This document shows positions 44,236-52,358 of a stretch of DNA of 64,000 bases, piece after piece. The notes beneath the pieces are model-generated. The model was not told where the DNA came from, searched no databases, and saw only the letters and a list, made by a program, of their open reading frames with translations. The stretch is from positions 1 through 64,000 of the forward strand of contig CALFMO010000050.1 in NCBI GenBank assembly GCA_937879855.1. The letters run 5' to 3'. Source of the DNA: an uncultured Acidobacteriaceae bacterium (GTDB lineage: Bacteria; Acidobacteriota; Terriglobia; Terriglobales; Acidobacteriaceae). Each line of letters begins with the position of its first letter. Within the stretch, counting starts at the first letter, position 1. A program made the position numbers and the translations under genes.

Positions 44236-44583
44236 ATGGCGGATGCTCCGCGAATCACGGTTGAAGAACTGAAAAAGCGATTGGACGCTGGCGAGGATTT
44301 CACGGTGATTGATGTACGGAACCCCGCGGCTTGGGCGGAAACGGACACGGTGATACCAGAAGCGATCCGGATCCCGCTTGACGAACTCGAACAGAACCTG
44401 TCCCGGATTCCCAAGAACCGTCCCGTCGTTGCGTATTGCACTTGACCAAACGAAGGATCCAGCGCCAGTTTGGCGCAGAAACTTCAGCAACTTGGATACA
44501 AAGATGTATACGCGCTAAAGGGCGGATTCCACGCCTGGCAGAATGCCGGATTTCCCGTGGAGTCAAAACGGAGAGCCGCTTAG
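44236..44583 (+). CDS. Rhodanese-domain protein, candidate selenoprotein (in-frame TGA)
   Basis: Read through TGA at 44443-44445, this gives 115 residues ending at TAG (44581-44583). AAGGAGGT at 44223-44230 is a near-perfect ribosome-binding site. The rhodanese fold is complete: FTVIDVRNPAAWAE, the active loop VVAYCTUPNE with catalytic Cys68 and U70, then LAQKLQQLGYKDVYALKGGF and HAWQNAGFP. Relatives that I recall read YCxCPNE, so TGA replaces a conserved Cys exactly. A nested hairpin with G-starting loop follows the TGA (next entry). If TGA were a plain stop, a 69-residue fragment lacking the last third of the fold would result. Sulfur or selenium transfer, or thiol redox through Cys-x-Sec, is inferred. 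Confidence 0.8.
44446..44495 (+). promoter_or_regulatory. Candidate bacterial SECIS element
   Basis: Directly after TGA: CCAA (44446-44449) can pair with TTGG (44492-44495), GAAG (44452-44455) with CTTC (44482-44485), and GCGCCA (44462-44467) with TGGCGC (44471-44476), closing a GTT loop. The loop starts with G and lies 22 nt after the TGA. As I know it, bacterial SECIS elements need a small apical loop with an early G, 16-37 nt downstream of UGA. This fits, and the same bases also encode conserved rhodanese sequence. Confidence 0.75.
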
Positions 44584-44655
44584 GAGGTCGTCAATCCCCC
44601 GGCCCAGCTGGAAAGAAAACGTCGCAGATCAATTCTCCCGAGCATGGGCTAGCGA

Positions 44656-45324
44656 TCAAGAGGTGACCGTTCTCTCATTACTCACGTTGCGTCCGAACTC
44701 AGCACAAATTGTCTCTGCGTCCGTGAGCAAGGCATCTCCTGCGAATTCGAGACTCGCAATCGAACGCGCGGCAGCGTCGCGGTGACCTAAACCGCAGGCA
44801 TCCTTCACCACCACCGGAACGTAACCAAGATCCGCGCCATGCCGAACCGTAGGTTCAATTCCGATTTCCATGGCGATGCCGACGATGGCGAAAGCATCGA
44901 TGCCGCAATCGCGCAACGCAATGTCCAGCGGCGTAGCCTCGAACGCCGACATGGTGATTTTGTCGAAAATAGCTTCGCTTGGTAGAGGAGTCAGTTCGGG
45001 GATCAACTGGAACCCTGGCGCATCTCGCAAGAACCAAGGCTTGACCTCGTTCGGCGACTTCACTCGTTGCCAGGCCATCGCCATGCGGAATTGTGAGATG
45101 CCCATCAGTTCCTTCGGCAGTGACATATGGCGCGTAAAGAAAACACGAATTCCGGCCTTCCGCGCTCCATTCAGAACCTGCAGGACTTTATCCGTGATCT
45201 TCTGACCATTCTCGATCTGCTTTACAATGCCAGCCTGCATATCGTACACGATCAACGCCAAACGCCGTGGATCACAAACGTCGCCCAGTGTTTGCGGAAT
45301 ATCAAGCCCAAATGCCCGCTGCAT
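44656..45324 (-). CDS. Isochorismatase-like hydrolase lacking the catalytic Cys
   Basis: 222 residues of the cysteine-hydrolase fold. Asp of LALIVYDMQAGIV and Lys of FDKITMSAFEAT occupy the first two triad positions. The expected VCVE-type loop reads GIAMEIGIEPTVRHG, with Gly where the nucleophilic Cys should be. The later part (GYVPVVVKDACGLGH) is normal. Other family members share this Cys-less form, so it may be a separate non-hydrolytic or differently acting subfamily. It is convergent with the rhodanese gene. Confidence 0.85.
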   Translation of the reverse strand: MQRAFGLDIPQTLGDVCDPRRLALIVYDMQAGIVKQIENGQKITDKVLQVLNGARKAGIRVFFTRHMSLPKELMGISQFRMAMAWQRVKSPNEVKPWFLRDAPGFQLIPELTPLPSEAIFDKITMSAFEATPLDIALRDCGIDAFAIVGIAMEIGIEPTVRHGADLGYVPVVVKDACGLGHRDAAARSIASLEFAGDALLTDAETICAEFGRNVSNERTVTS

Positions 45325-45411
45325 AATGTCTTCAGCCTCCCAAAGTGCTGAGGCTCATTTTACTCGTCCCTTCTGTCGAGCGATCAATGCGCCCACCGTA
45401 AAATAGACGGA

Positions 45412-46209
45412 GTGCAACGAGCCGTAAGCTGTCAGCCGTTAATTCTGCGCGTATCGGAGATCGCAATCGACGCTATCACCTTGCAGGTTCTGCTCATTCT
45501 GTTTATCGCGGCATTAATTCGTTCGGCGCTGGGTTTTGGTGAAGCACTAATTGCTGTCCCGCTGCTTGCCTTTTGCCTTCCGCTAAAGGTTGCAGCCCCG
45601 CTTGCCGTACTAGTTTCAATCACCATCGCGAGCATAGTAGTTGTGCAGGATTGGAAGAAAATCCACGTTTACAGCACGGGGTGGCTTGTGCTCTTCACGC
45701 TCCTCGGGATCCCTGTGGGGCTGTGGTTTTTGACCAGCAGCCATCCCCGCGAGGTGAAGGCCGCTCTCGCCGTTATCATCATGGCGTTCGCAGCCTACTC
45801 ATTGGTAGGCAAGGCACCGATCGAACTGCAGCGCGACAATCGCATATTGCTCTTAATTTTCGGATTCTGCGCCGGCGTTCTTGGCGGGGCCTATGGCATG
45901 AACGGGCCGCCGCTGGCGATATACGGAACGATGCGACGCTGGTCGGCGCCGCACTTTCGGGCAACGCTGCAGGCGTATTTTCTTCCTGCCAGCATCATTG
46001 GAATGGCGGGCTATTGGCTCGCGGGCTTGTGGATTCCCGCCGTTACCCACTACTATCTGCTCTCGCTGCCAGTCGTCTTGCCGGCAGTGTTCCTGGGAAG
46101 AGTCATCAATCATCGCCTGCATGGAGATGTTTTCTTGAGATACGTTTACCTCGGTTTGGCGGTGGTTGGATCGCTTTTGTTGGTGCAGGCGATAACTGGC
46201 CGTCTCTGA
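45412..46209 (+). CDS. TauE/SafE-family membrane permease
   Basis: 265 residues with about eight membrane helices and the family's paired motifs: IRSALGFGEALIAVPLLAF near the N-terminus and its repeat FCAGVLGGAYGMNGPPLAIY in the second half. Family members export sulfite, sulfoacetate or other anions. The GTG at 45412 is the earliest start; a later start close to the first helix is possible. Rhodanese chemistry nearby is also sulfur-related, but the genes are not cotranscribed. Confidence 0.88.
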   Translation: MQRAVSCQPLILRVSEIAIDAITLQVLLILFIAALIRSALGFGEALIAVPLLAFCLPLKVAAPLAVLVSITIASIVVVQDWKKIHVYSTGWLVLFTLLGIPVGLWFLTSSHPREVKAALAVIIMAFAAYSLVGKAPIELQRDNRILLLIFGFCAGVLGGAYGMNGPPLAIYGTMRRWSAPHFRATLQAYFLPASIIGMAGYWLAGLWIPAVTHYYLLSLPVVLPAVFLGRVINHRLHGDVFLRYVYLGLAVVGSLLLVQAITGRL

Positions 46210-46288
46210 TTCGAGTACACATCAGTGCCATGCCTGAATCGAGCCAGGAGTTTAATTCATCAGAAAGGTGAAGCATCTGGAGGCGTCG

Positions 46289-46738
46289 ATGAACGAACTA
46301 ACCAAGCTCGAGGACGAAATCTCCACGTGGGAAGATGTATCGATTCATCCGCACCGTTTTGGAGGGCGCGAATTCCGCTTCGGTGCTGCAGAAATCGGCC
46401 ATGTACATCCCGGCGGAATCATTGACATTCCTTTGCCGCGCTCGATTCACGATGCTTTGCTTGCGCAGGGTCTGGCCGAAGAGCACCGGTGGGTTCCCGA
46501 GTCCGGCTGGATTACGGCTCGCGTCGGCAGCGAAGAGGACCTCAAGCACGCCCGGTGGCTCATGCGATTGTCTTATCTTCGCTACGCCCTCAAAAGATCC
46601 ACTGACCCACGCGGCATGCTCGAGCAGGAGTGCGAGGAGTTGCATCTGAACCCGCAGTTCCAGTCCCTGCTCGAAGCCTTTGTGCCAAAAACTTCCACAC
46701 AATCTCCAGCGGTAGGAACCTGCCCACCAACAAACTAA
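46289..46738 (+). CDS. Luciferase-domain (DUF5519) protein
   Basis: 149 residues from ATG at 46289, with TGGAGG at 46278-46283. The middle segment HPHRFGGREFRFGAAEIGHV, then IDIPLPRSIHDALL and PESGWITARV, is the pattern of the small luciferase/DUF5519 family, which despite its name has no shown luciferase activity. Cytoplasmic, function unknown. A proline-rich tail overlaps the 3' end of the convergent phosphoesterase gene by 4 bp. Confidence 0.8.
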   Translation: MNELTKLEDEISTWEDVSIHPHRFGGREFRFGAAEIGHVHPGGIIDIPLPRSIHDALLAQGLAEEHRWVPESGWITARVGSEEDLKHARWLMRLSYLRYALKRSTDPRGMLEQECEELHLNPQFQSLLEAFVPKTSTQSPAVGTCPPTN

Positions 46739-48300
46739 GGCAACGTGTCGACGCACGACCCAGCGCTGTCGGCAGGCGGATTTGCCGGCGGCGTCACCCA
46801 CGGCGAATTCTGGAAGTCGAAAAAGTCGGTCATGTCGCTGGTGTTGCTCCAGCCATCACGCGCAGTCAATGCCGGCAAGTTAAAGCGCTTTTCGACGAAC
46901 TTCAGCCATGCCGTGTAATCGGTGGTTACGTGAGAAACGTAACCCGCCTTGCTGAACGGCGAGATCACGACCAGCGGCACACGATAACCGTAGCGCGTGA
47001 AATCGCCGGGGGGATCATAGGGCGGCGTGCTGTGAGTAAGTGAAGCGTTTGCGCAATTAGGATCGCTGGCGCTGGTGCAGATATCCACCGGCTTAATGCC
47101 ATCGGGACTGGGAACGTTGGTCGGAGGAGGTACATGGTCATATAGCCCCCCGCCTTCATCGAAAGTGAAGATAATTACCGAATCCTTCCACGATGGTCCA
47201 TACATCACTGCGTCGATAAGCTGTCGGGTCTCGGCTACGCCGGTTTGAATGTTGTTGTCAGATTCCGGCTTCTCATCTGCGTCCGGCTTCTCCAGGAAAA
47301 CAATCGAGGGCAAGGTACCGGCTTGCGCGTCTGCGATAAATTGCGAAAATGTTGGGTCCGTGACGACGTTTCCGCTGCTGCCAAATCGGCTCGTAAAGCC
47401 CGAAAATGCGGAGGCGTAGGTGTAGCCGCCGGAAGTCTGCGTGTAAATCTTCCAGCTCACGCCTGCAGCTTGCAGAAGATCAAAGATGGTCTTCGACTTA
47501 ATAAGAGGCTCTGCGCCGGTAATCGGGTAGGTGTAGCCACCTGAAGTGGCGCCGATCATGTAATAGCGATTGGGCTGCGTCCGGGTAGGTGCGGGGCTGA
47601 ACCACGAATCGGAAGTTGCGAACTCGGTAGCCAGCCAGTAGTGGTAGGGCAGATCAGCACCAGTGTAGAAGCCCATGGCGCGAATGCCTTGCGTGTCCTT
47701 TTCATTGTTCGCGAGCGCTGCACTGGCAGCGCTAATGACGAAGCCGTCGGGTGCGTTTGTGGGAGTGCCCGCAGTGCCTGGAGTGTTAGAAGTCGGATTT
47801 TCCTCATTGAAATCCCAGTGGGCCGAAATCCAGTCAGGACTCAGGCCTTCAATGCAAGACGTTTTCAGATGAAAAGCATAGATTGGAGTAGTTGGCACAC
47901 CGCTCGCATTTGGCGACAAATTCATGACGCCGCAGGAAACCCTCCAGTCGGAATTCGAGCTGCTGCAATTATCGGGCAGGCCATTCACTTCGCGCGGCAA
48001 GTTAAAGGGAGCGGCACTTCGATAGTCATTCAGCTTGCCGAAGTAATGATCGAAGCTGCGGTTCTCCTCTGCCAGGAAAATGATGTGATTGATCGAGTTC
48101 AGGCTCGGGCTCGGCGGCGGTGGCGGTGGAGTCGGCGTTGGAGTAGGAGTTGGAGTAGGCACCGGCGCCGGCGTAGGAGTCGGCGTGGGATTAGGTGGCG
48201 GATCAGACGTGCGTGTAACGGCGTTGCATCCCCCAAGTATTATGAGAGCAGTTAAGACAAGCGATGGCAGCAATGAGCCAAGCGTGGCGCGCGGATTCAT
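46735..48300 (-). CDS. Lipoprotein phosphoesterase (phospholipase C / AcpA family)
   Basis: 521 residues. A lipoprotein signal ends LIILGGC (lipobox Cys about residue 24), followed by a Thr-Pro repeat linker (about 35-65). The catalytic domain starts NHIIFLAEENRSFDHYFGKL, with the Glu/Asn metal and nucleophile region of the PLC/acid phosphatase C superfamily, and continues with VIIFTFDEGGGLYDHVPPP (Asp, Glu, His) and GYRVPLVVISPFSKAGYVSH. It probably hydrolyses phosphate mono- or diesters outside the cytoplasm. The linker is encoded by a purine/pyrimidine-biased repeat at 48110-48190. Confidence 0.9.
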   Translation of the reverse strand: MNPRATLGSLLPSLVLTALIILGGCNAVTRTSDPPPNPTPTPTPAPVPTPTPTPTPTPPPPPPSPSLNSINHIIFLAEENRSFDHYFGKLNDYRSAAPFNLPREVNGLPDNCSSSNSDWRVSCGVMNLSPNASGVPTTPIYAFHLKTSCIEGLSPDWISAHWDFNEENPTSNTPGTAGTPTNAPDGFVISAASAALANNEKDTQGIRAMGFYTGADLPYHYWLATEFATSDSWFSPAPTRTQPNRYYMIGATSGGYTYPITGAEPLIKSKTIFDLLQAAGVSWKIYTQTSGGYTYASAFSGFTSRFGSSGNVVTDPTFSQFIADAQAGTLPSIVFLEKPDADEKPESDNNIQTGVAETRQLIDAVMYGPSWKDSVIIFTFDEGGGLYDHVPPPTNVPSPDGIKPVDICTSASDPNCANASLTHSTPPYDPPGDFTRYGYRVPLVVISPFSKAGYVSHVTTDYTAWLKFVEKRFNLPALTARDGWSNTSDMTDFFDFQNSPWVTPPANPPADSAGSCVDTLP

Positions 48301-48397
48301 TGTTGGACCTCCGAACCTCTAGCTTTCTAGCGGCGCGTGACATATGCCAGCGCTCGTTTCAAACAGCAGTTCAGCCTTCACATTCAGTTGCTGTCAC

Positions 48398-50083
48398 TCA
48401 CTTGCCGTTCGCCGCATCGGCCACCTGCGCGCCGTGATAGCGCGCAAGATGCGGAATCATAGGTGTCACTTCGAGCGCCATCTTCTCGCGCGCCGACAGC
48501 AAAGGCACAGGTTTGCTCTTCTTTAATTCAACAGTGTCGTCCCACGGATTGAGCTTGATGCGGCTCCCTAGAGGCAGTGCAGCGACCTGAGTAACGTCGT
48601 CAGTCTTCAACTCCGGGGCGGTTTGCAGCAACGCACTCATGCGCAATACGCCATCCTTCCTTGCCATCCGACTGCCAAACTGCGGCGTAATCAGCGCCGG
48701 CAACTCCCGGGAGCGCAGTTCCAGTTCACGGAGGAACAGGCCCGCATTCGCGAGCTTGTCCTTATAAGGTGACTTCTGCAAAAACTCGATTGCTTTACGA
48801 TCGGCGGCCTCTTCCTCATGCGGATCGCGCGCCAATTGGATCCGCTGGAAGGTCTGTTCATCCGGGAATACCATGCGATCGCCGAAAGCGTATTTCGTGT
48901 CCAGACGATGGCCAAGCGCAATGTGTCCCAATTCGTGCGCCAGCACCATGGCGAGCGAAGCCTCATCGGGCAACACATCCAGCAATCCGCGGCTGATCAC
49001 TACGGTGTGTCCTACGGTGAACGACTCTAACGGAGTCGTCAGCAAAACCCGGGCGCGTACTTCCGGTTGGATGTCGAGATTGTTGGTAACCTCGAGGTTA
49101 TTGAGCACCGTTTGCAACACCTTTGATACTTCGCCATCCGGAGCCAGCACGCCGGCGCGCTGCAGACGATCGAGCACGTCGTCCTCTGCTTCACGTTCCC
49201 ACGTGTGTTCGCTCTCAACTGGGTTCACCTCGTTGGCGATTTCGGTCTGGTCGGCAACATTCGAAGCCGAGTCCACTTGCACCGCGGTGAACTCATTGTT
49301 GTCGCCCGAAAGTTTCAGGTTGTATCCCCACAACCGTGTCTGTCCGCGCATTGCCAACTTTCGGAACAGCGCATACTTGGCGTCCGACTCCTCGGTGTAG
49401 ATGAATGCCGGCAGCCAGATTCCAGGCCGCATGTTGGTGCGCCACGCGTCAAAATGGAAATAGAAATTGAGACGGCGCTGCGGCAGATAGGTCCCGTTGA
49501 AGCGGACGATGGTGTAGTCCTGATCTTCCACCCAAATGCGTCCCAGGAAGTGCGGCCCCTTTACATTCGGCTTCGGATTTACATCAAAGACCAGCGTGCG
49601 AATCTCTCCCAGGAACTCCTGGTGGATCAATTTGAGGTCATAGTTCTGCTGGTCGAAGCCTGGAATGTAGACCATCTGCATGAAGCCCAACGCCACGTAA
49701 TTCATTTTGTAAAAGCTATTCAGTTTTTCCAGAATGAAATGGGGCGAGGATTTCGGTTGGTTCTGGAATGACAGGTTCTCGATGCCGTTTTTCATGAGCA
49801 GGCGTCCAATGAAATATTTGTCGCTGCTCGGCACCTGCCCCAGTTCCTCGTCGCGATTGAATTCCTGGATATAGGTCTCGGCCATCGGCGTGTAGGATTC
49901 CAGATCCTGAACGAACTTGGCTTCGCGATAGAAGATGCGCGCCGCCATTTCTTTGGACTTCTCCGATGCCTGACCATCTTGGATCGTGGTGGAGTCCGGG
50001 TGCTTTCGATTCGCGGCCTGCAGTCCCATAGCGGACAACATTACGAGTGATAATGTGATGGCTTGCACGCGGTGTCTTCCCAT
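48398..50083 (-). CDS. M48-family metalloprotease, active-site motif intact
   Basis: 561 residues from ATG at 50083, preceded by ACGGAGGC; the open frame upstream is not coding-like. A signal peptide (AITLSLVMLSAMGLQA) precedes a roughly 270-residue domain like an outer-membrane lipoprotein-sorting fold (about 30-300), then an M48 peptidase domain with MVLAHELGHIALGHRLD (zinc motif about 380) and EEEAADRKAIEFL as third-ligand region. It is likely periplasmic. The combination of N-terminal domain and peptidase is seen in Acidobacteria. Substrate unknown. Confidence 0.87.
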   Translation of the reverse strand: MGRHRVQAITLSLVMLSAMGLQAANRKHPDSTTIQDGQASEKSKEMAARIFYREAKFVQDLESYTPMAETYIQEFNRDEELGQVPSSDKYFIGRLLMKNGIENLSFQNQPKSSPHFILEKLNSFYKMNYVALGFMQMVYIPGFDQQNYDLKLIHQEFLGEIRTLVFDVNPKPNVKGPHFLGRIWVEDQDYTIVRFNGTYLPQRRLNFYFHFDAWRTNMRPGIWLPAFIYTEESDAKYALFRKLAMRGQTRLWGYNLKLSGDNNEFTAVQVDSASNVADQTEIANEVNPVESEHTWEREAEDDVLDRLQRAGVLAPDGEVSKVLQTVLNNLEVTNNLDIQPEVRARVLLTTPLESFTVGHTVVISRGLLDVLPDEASLAMVLAHELGHIALGHRLDTKYAFGDRMVFPDEQTFQRIQLARDPHEEEAADRKAIEFLQKSPYKDKLANAGLFLRELELRSRELPALITPQFGSRMARKDGVLRMSALLQTAPELKTDDVTQVAALPLGSRIKLNPWDDTVELKKSKPVPLLSAREKMALEVTPMIPHLARYHGAQVADAANGK

Positions 50084-50270
50084 GAAAAGCCTCCGTTCTA
50101 AACTTGTTCGACCTACTCGGACAATTCGAAACTCATGCGAACCACTGCGGCGCAGTCGTCGGGCTGGCCGTCGCGATTCGCCAAATGGAACTGAATTTGT
50201 TGGGTGAACACAAGACTCGTCCCGGGGACTTCGTAGGTGAGAGAGCCAAGGGCCATTACTCATCCCTCCG

Positions 50271-50909
50271 CTAGGCTGCGCCCGAAATATGCGCCATGTG
50301 TCGCAAGAGTGCGTCAAAGTGCACCAATTCGAGTCGCACCAGTTCGGCGTAGCCGCGAGCCGAAACACTAAGTGTGGCATCCTGCCCGAGAAGATCGAGC
50401 AGATTGACCATGGAAAGTAGCGCGGGCTTGAGCCTGACTACCTCCATCGCGATCCGCGCGGACGCGCTTACGCGCTCCGCAACGCGACGGGCATCCTCTG
50501 ACCAGCGGCGATCGGTGATGTCTTGCAACACGTCGAGTGCGCCAATGATCTTGCCCTGTTCGTCGCATAGTGCCGCCGCGTTGCTGATCACCGTCAGTTG
50601 CTTGCCATCCGGCCTTTCGATCACCACCTCTTTGCTGAGCTGAGGCAAGCCCGAGCGGATCAAGAACGCGGTCGCCGTCGCCTCCGGCGTGAGCAGACTG
50701 CCGTGAGAATCCAGGATTCTGTGCGCGCCGGTGAACCGGTCCGTCACTTGCGGCGCGCGTCCCCAGAGTTCGACGGAACGCCGGTTGTAGTCAGTGATCG
50801 TTCCGGAACAATCGCACGCATAACAGGCCACGGGAAGGGATTCGAAAAACTGGCGGCGAGAACCTGCCTGCGCGGTTCCGCCCGCTACGAGTTCCGATGA
50901 ACTGCTCAC
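50271..50909 (-). CDS. PAS-domain protein without kinase output
   Basis: 212 residues: a PAS domain (about 22-140; FESLPVACYACDCSGTITDY, then VVIERPDGKQLTVI and QGKIIGALDVLQDITDRR) and a helical C-terminal part (about 140-205) that looks like a reduced dimerisation bundle. No ATPase, HTH or GGDEF domain follows. It is probably a cytoplasmic sensor working through protein contact. It is divergent from the exopolysaccharide operon (193 bp between starts), so it may regulate it. Confidence 0.82.
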   Translation of the reverse strand: MSSSSELVAGGTAQAGSRRQFFESLPVACYACDCSGTITDYNRRSVELWGRAPQVTDRFTGAHRILDSHGSLLTPEATATAFLIRSGLPQLSKEVVIERPDGKQLTVISNAAALCDEQGKIIGALDVLQDITDRRWSEDARRVAERVSASARIAMEVVRLKPALLSMVNLLDLLGQDATLSVSARGYAELVRLELVHFDALLRHMAHISGAA

Positions 50910-51102
50910 GGTGCGCTTATGGATGAAGAGAACGGCAACTCAGGTTGCCATGCGCGTTTCGGAATTGACACTCCAGCAACATGCTCTACAGCAAACACCT
51001 GTTTTTCCAAATTTCCTCACCCGAGTTCTCTACTGCAGAATACTCGGCTCGCAACCTCGAACCGGCCTCTGCGCCTCTAATTACGGCTTGCAGGAAGCGC
51101 TC

Positions 51103-52311
51103 ATGAAAAAAAGGATTGGAATTGTTTTCGGGACTCGTCCCGACGCGATCAAAATGGCTCCCGTCATTTTGGAGCTTGGGCAACATCCCGACGAATTCGA
51201 GACGCTGGCCATCTCCACCGGCCAGCACCGGCAGATGCTCGACCAGGTACTGCAGGCATTCGATGTGAGCGCGGACATAGAACTCGATGTCATGCGGCAC
51301 AACCAGTCCCTGAGTGAGTTGACGCGGCGAATCCTGGAAGCGATGGATACTCTGCTCACCAAGAACCCACTGGATTGTCTGTTGGTACAGGGAGACACGA
51401 CCACCGCCTTTGCGGCCGCGCTCGCCGCCTTCTATAAGAAGGTTCGGGTCGCACACGTCGAGGCCGGACTGCGCAGCGGGGATATCTTCCAGCCGTGGCC
51501 CGAGGAAGCAAACCGAAAACTGGCAGGAGTGGTCACACAGTTGCATTTTGCACCTACTCCCTTGGCTCGCGAAAATCTTCTCGCCGAGGCAGTTCCCAGC
51601 GACCACGTTGTAGTCACGGGAAACACGATCGTCGATGCGGTCGAGAGACTTCAGGAGATGCACACCATCGAGCATCCGCTTCCCGATGGCGTTCCAGACG
51701 ATGGCTCACAGATGGTGCTGGTGACCTCTCATCGTCGTGAATCGTGGGGCACCGAACTGCAGAACATTTGCGATGCTTTGGTTCAACTCGTCGAGCGGTT
51801 TCCCAAAATCCGTGTTGTCTACCCCGTGCACTTGAACCCGAATGTGTGTTCCACAGTGCAGGCCCGACTAGGCAATCGTGATCGCGTCCACTTGATCCCT
51901 CCAGTGGATTATTTCCAGTTCCTTTCACTACTACGGCGTTGCCACATCGTGCTCACCGATTCAGGCGGTGTGCAGGAGGAGGCGCCAATCTTCCACAAAC
52001 CGGCGCTCGTATTGCGCAAAGTGACGGAACGTCCCGAAGCGGCGCAGATGGGCATGGCGAAAATCGTTGGCACCGCGCGCGATGTGATCGTCCGCGAGGC
52101 CTCTCGGCTTTTGAGTAATCCGTTCGCATATCAGACTATGGCTTCGGGAGATTGCCCCTACGGGGACGGGCTCGCCGCGGCCAGAATCACTACCGCCTTG
52201 TCGCGCTGGCTGGACGGTGAACAGCCCATCTTGGCCGAAGCAGAACAGTTCCAGGGTACGGTGAGACATGTGCCGCTGGGCGCGGTGAGAGATGTGCAGC
52301 TTGCGGTATAA
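51103..52311 (+). CDS. wecB: UDP-N-acetylglucosamine 2-epimerase (non-hydrolysing)
   Basis: 402 residues from ATG at 51103 (MKKRIGIVFGTRPDAIKMAP); the 64 upstream codons of the open frame are not family-like. Signature sites are present: QGDTTTAFAAALAAFY, HVEAGLRSGDIFQPWPEE, HRRESWG, PVHLNPNV and TDSGGVQEEAP. It converts UDP-GlcNAc to UDP-ManNAc in the cytoplasm. It is first in a seven-gene plus-strand operon with a GT2 synthase 47 bp later, so the polymer may contain ManNAc. Confidence 0.96.
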   Translation: MKKRIGIVFGTRPDAIKMAPVILELGQHPDEFETLAISTGQHRQMLDQVLQAFDVSADIELDVMRHNQSLSELTRRILEAMDTLLTKNPLDCLLVQGDTTTAFAAALAAFYKKVRVAHVEAGLRSGDIFQPWPEEANRKLAGVVTQLHFAPTPLARENLLAEAVPSDHVVVTGNTIVDAVERLQEMHTIEHPLPDGVPDDGSQMVLVTSHRRESWGTELQNICDALVQLVERFPKIRVVYPVHLNPNVCSTVQARLGNRDRVHLIPPVDYFQFLSLLRRCHIVLTDSGGVQEEAPIFHKPALVLRKVTERPEAAQMGMAKIVGTARDVIVREASRLLSNPFAYQTMASGDCPYGDGLAAARITTALSRWLDGEQPILAEAEQFQGTVRHVPLGAVRDVQLAV

Positions 52312-52358
52312 CCAACCATTTTGTTGGATCGAACACTGAAGATAGTGGTGACCGAGAT

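Noticed and set aside
48110..48190. Tandem nucleotide repeat resembling a satellite
   Set aside because: It encodes the Thr-Pro linker of the lipoprotein phosphoesterase, an ordinary low-complexity spacer.
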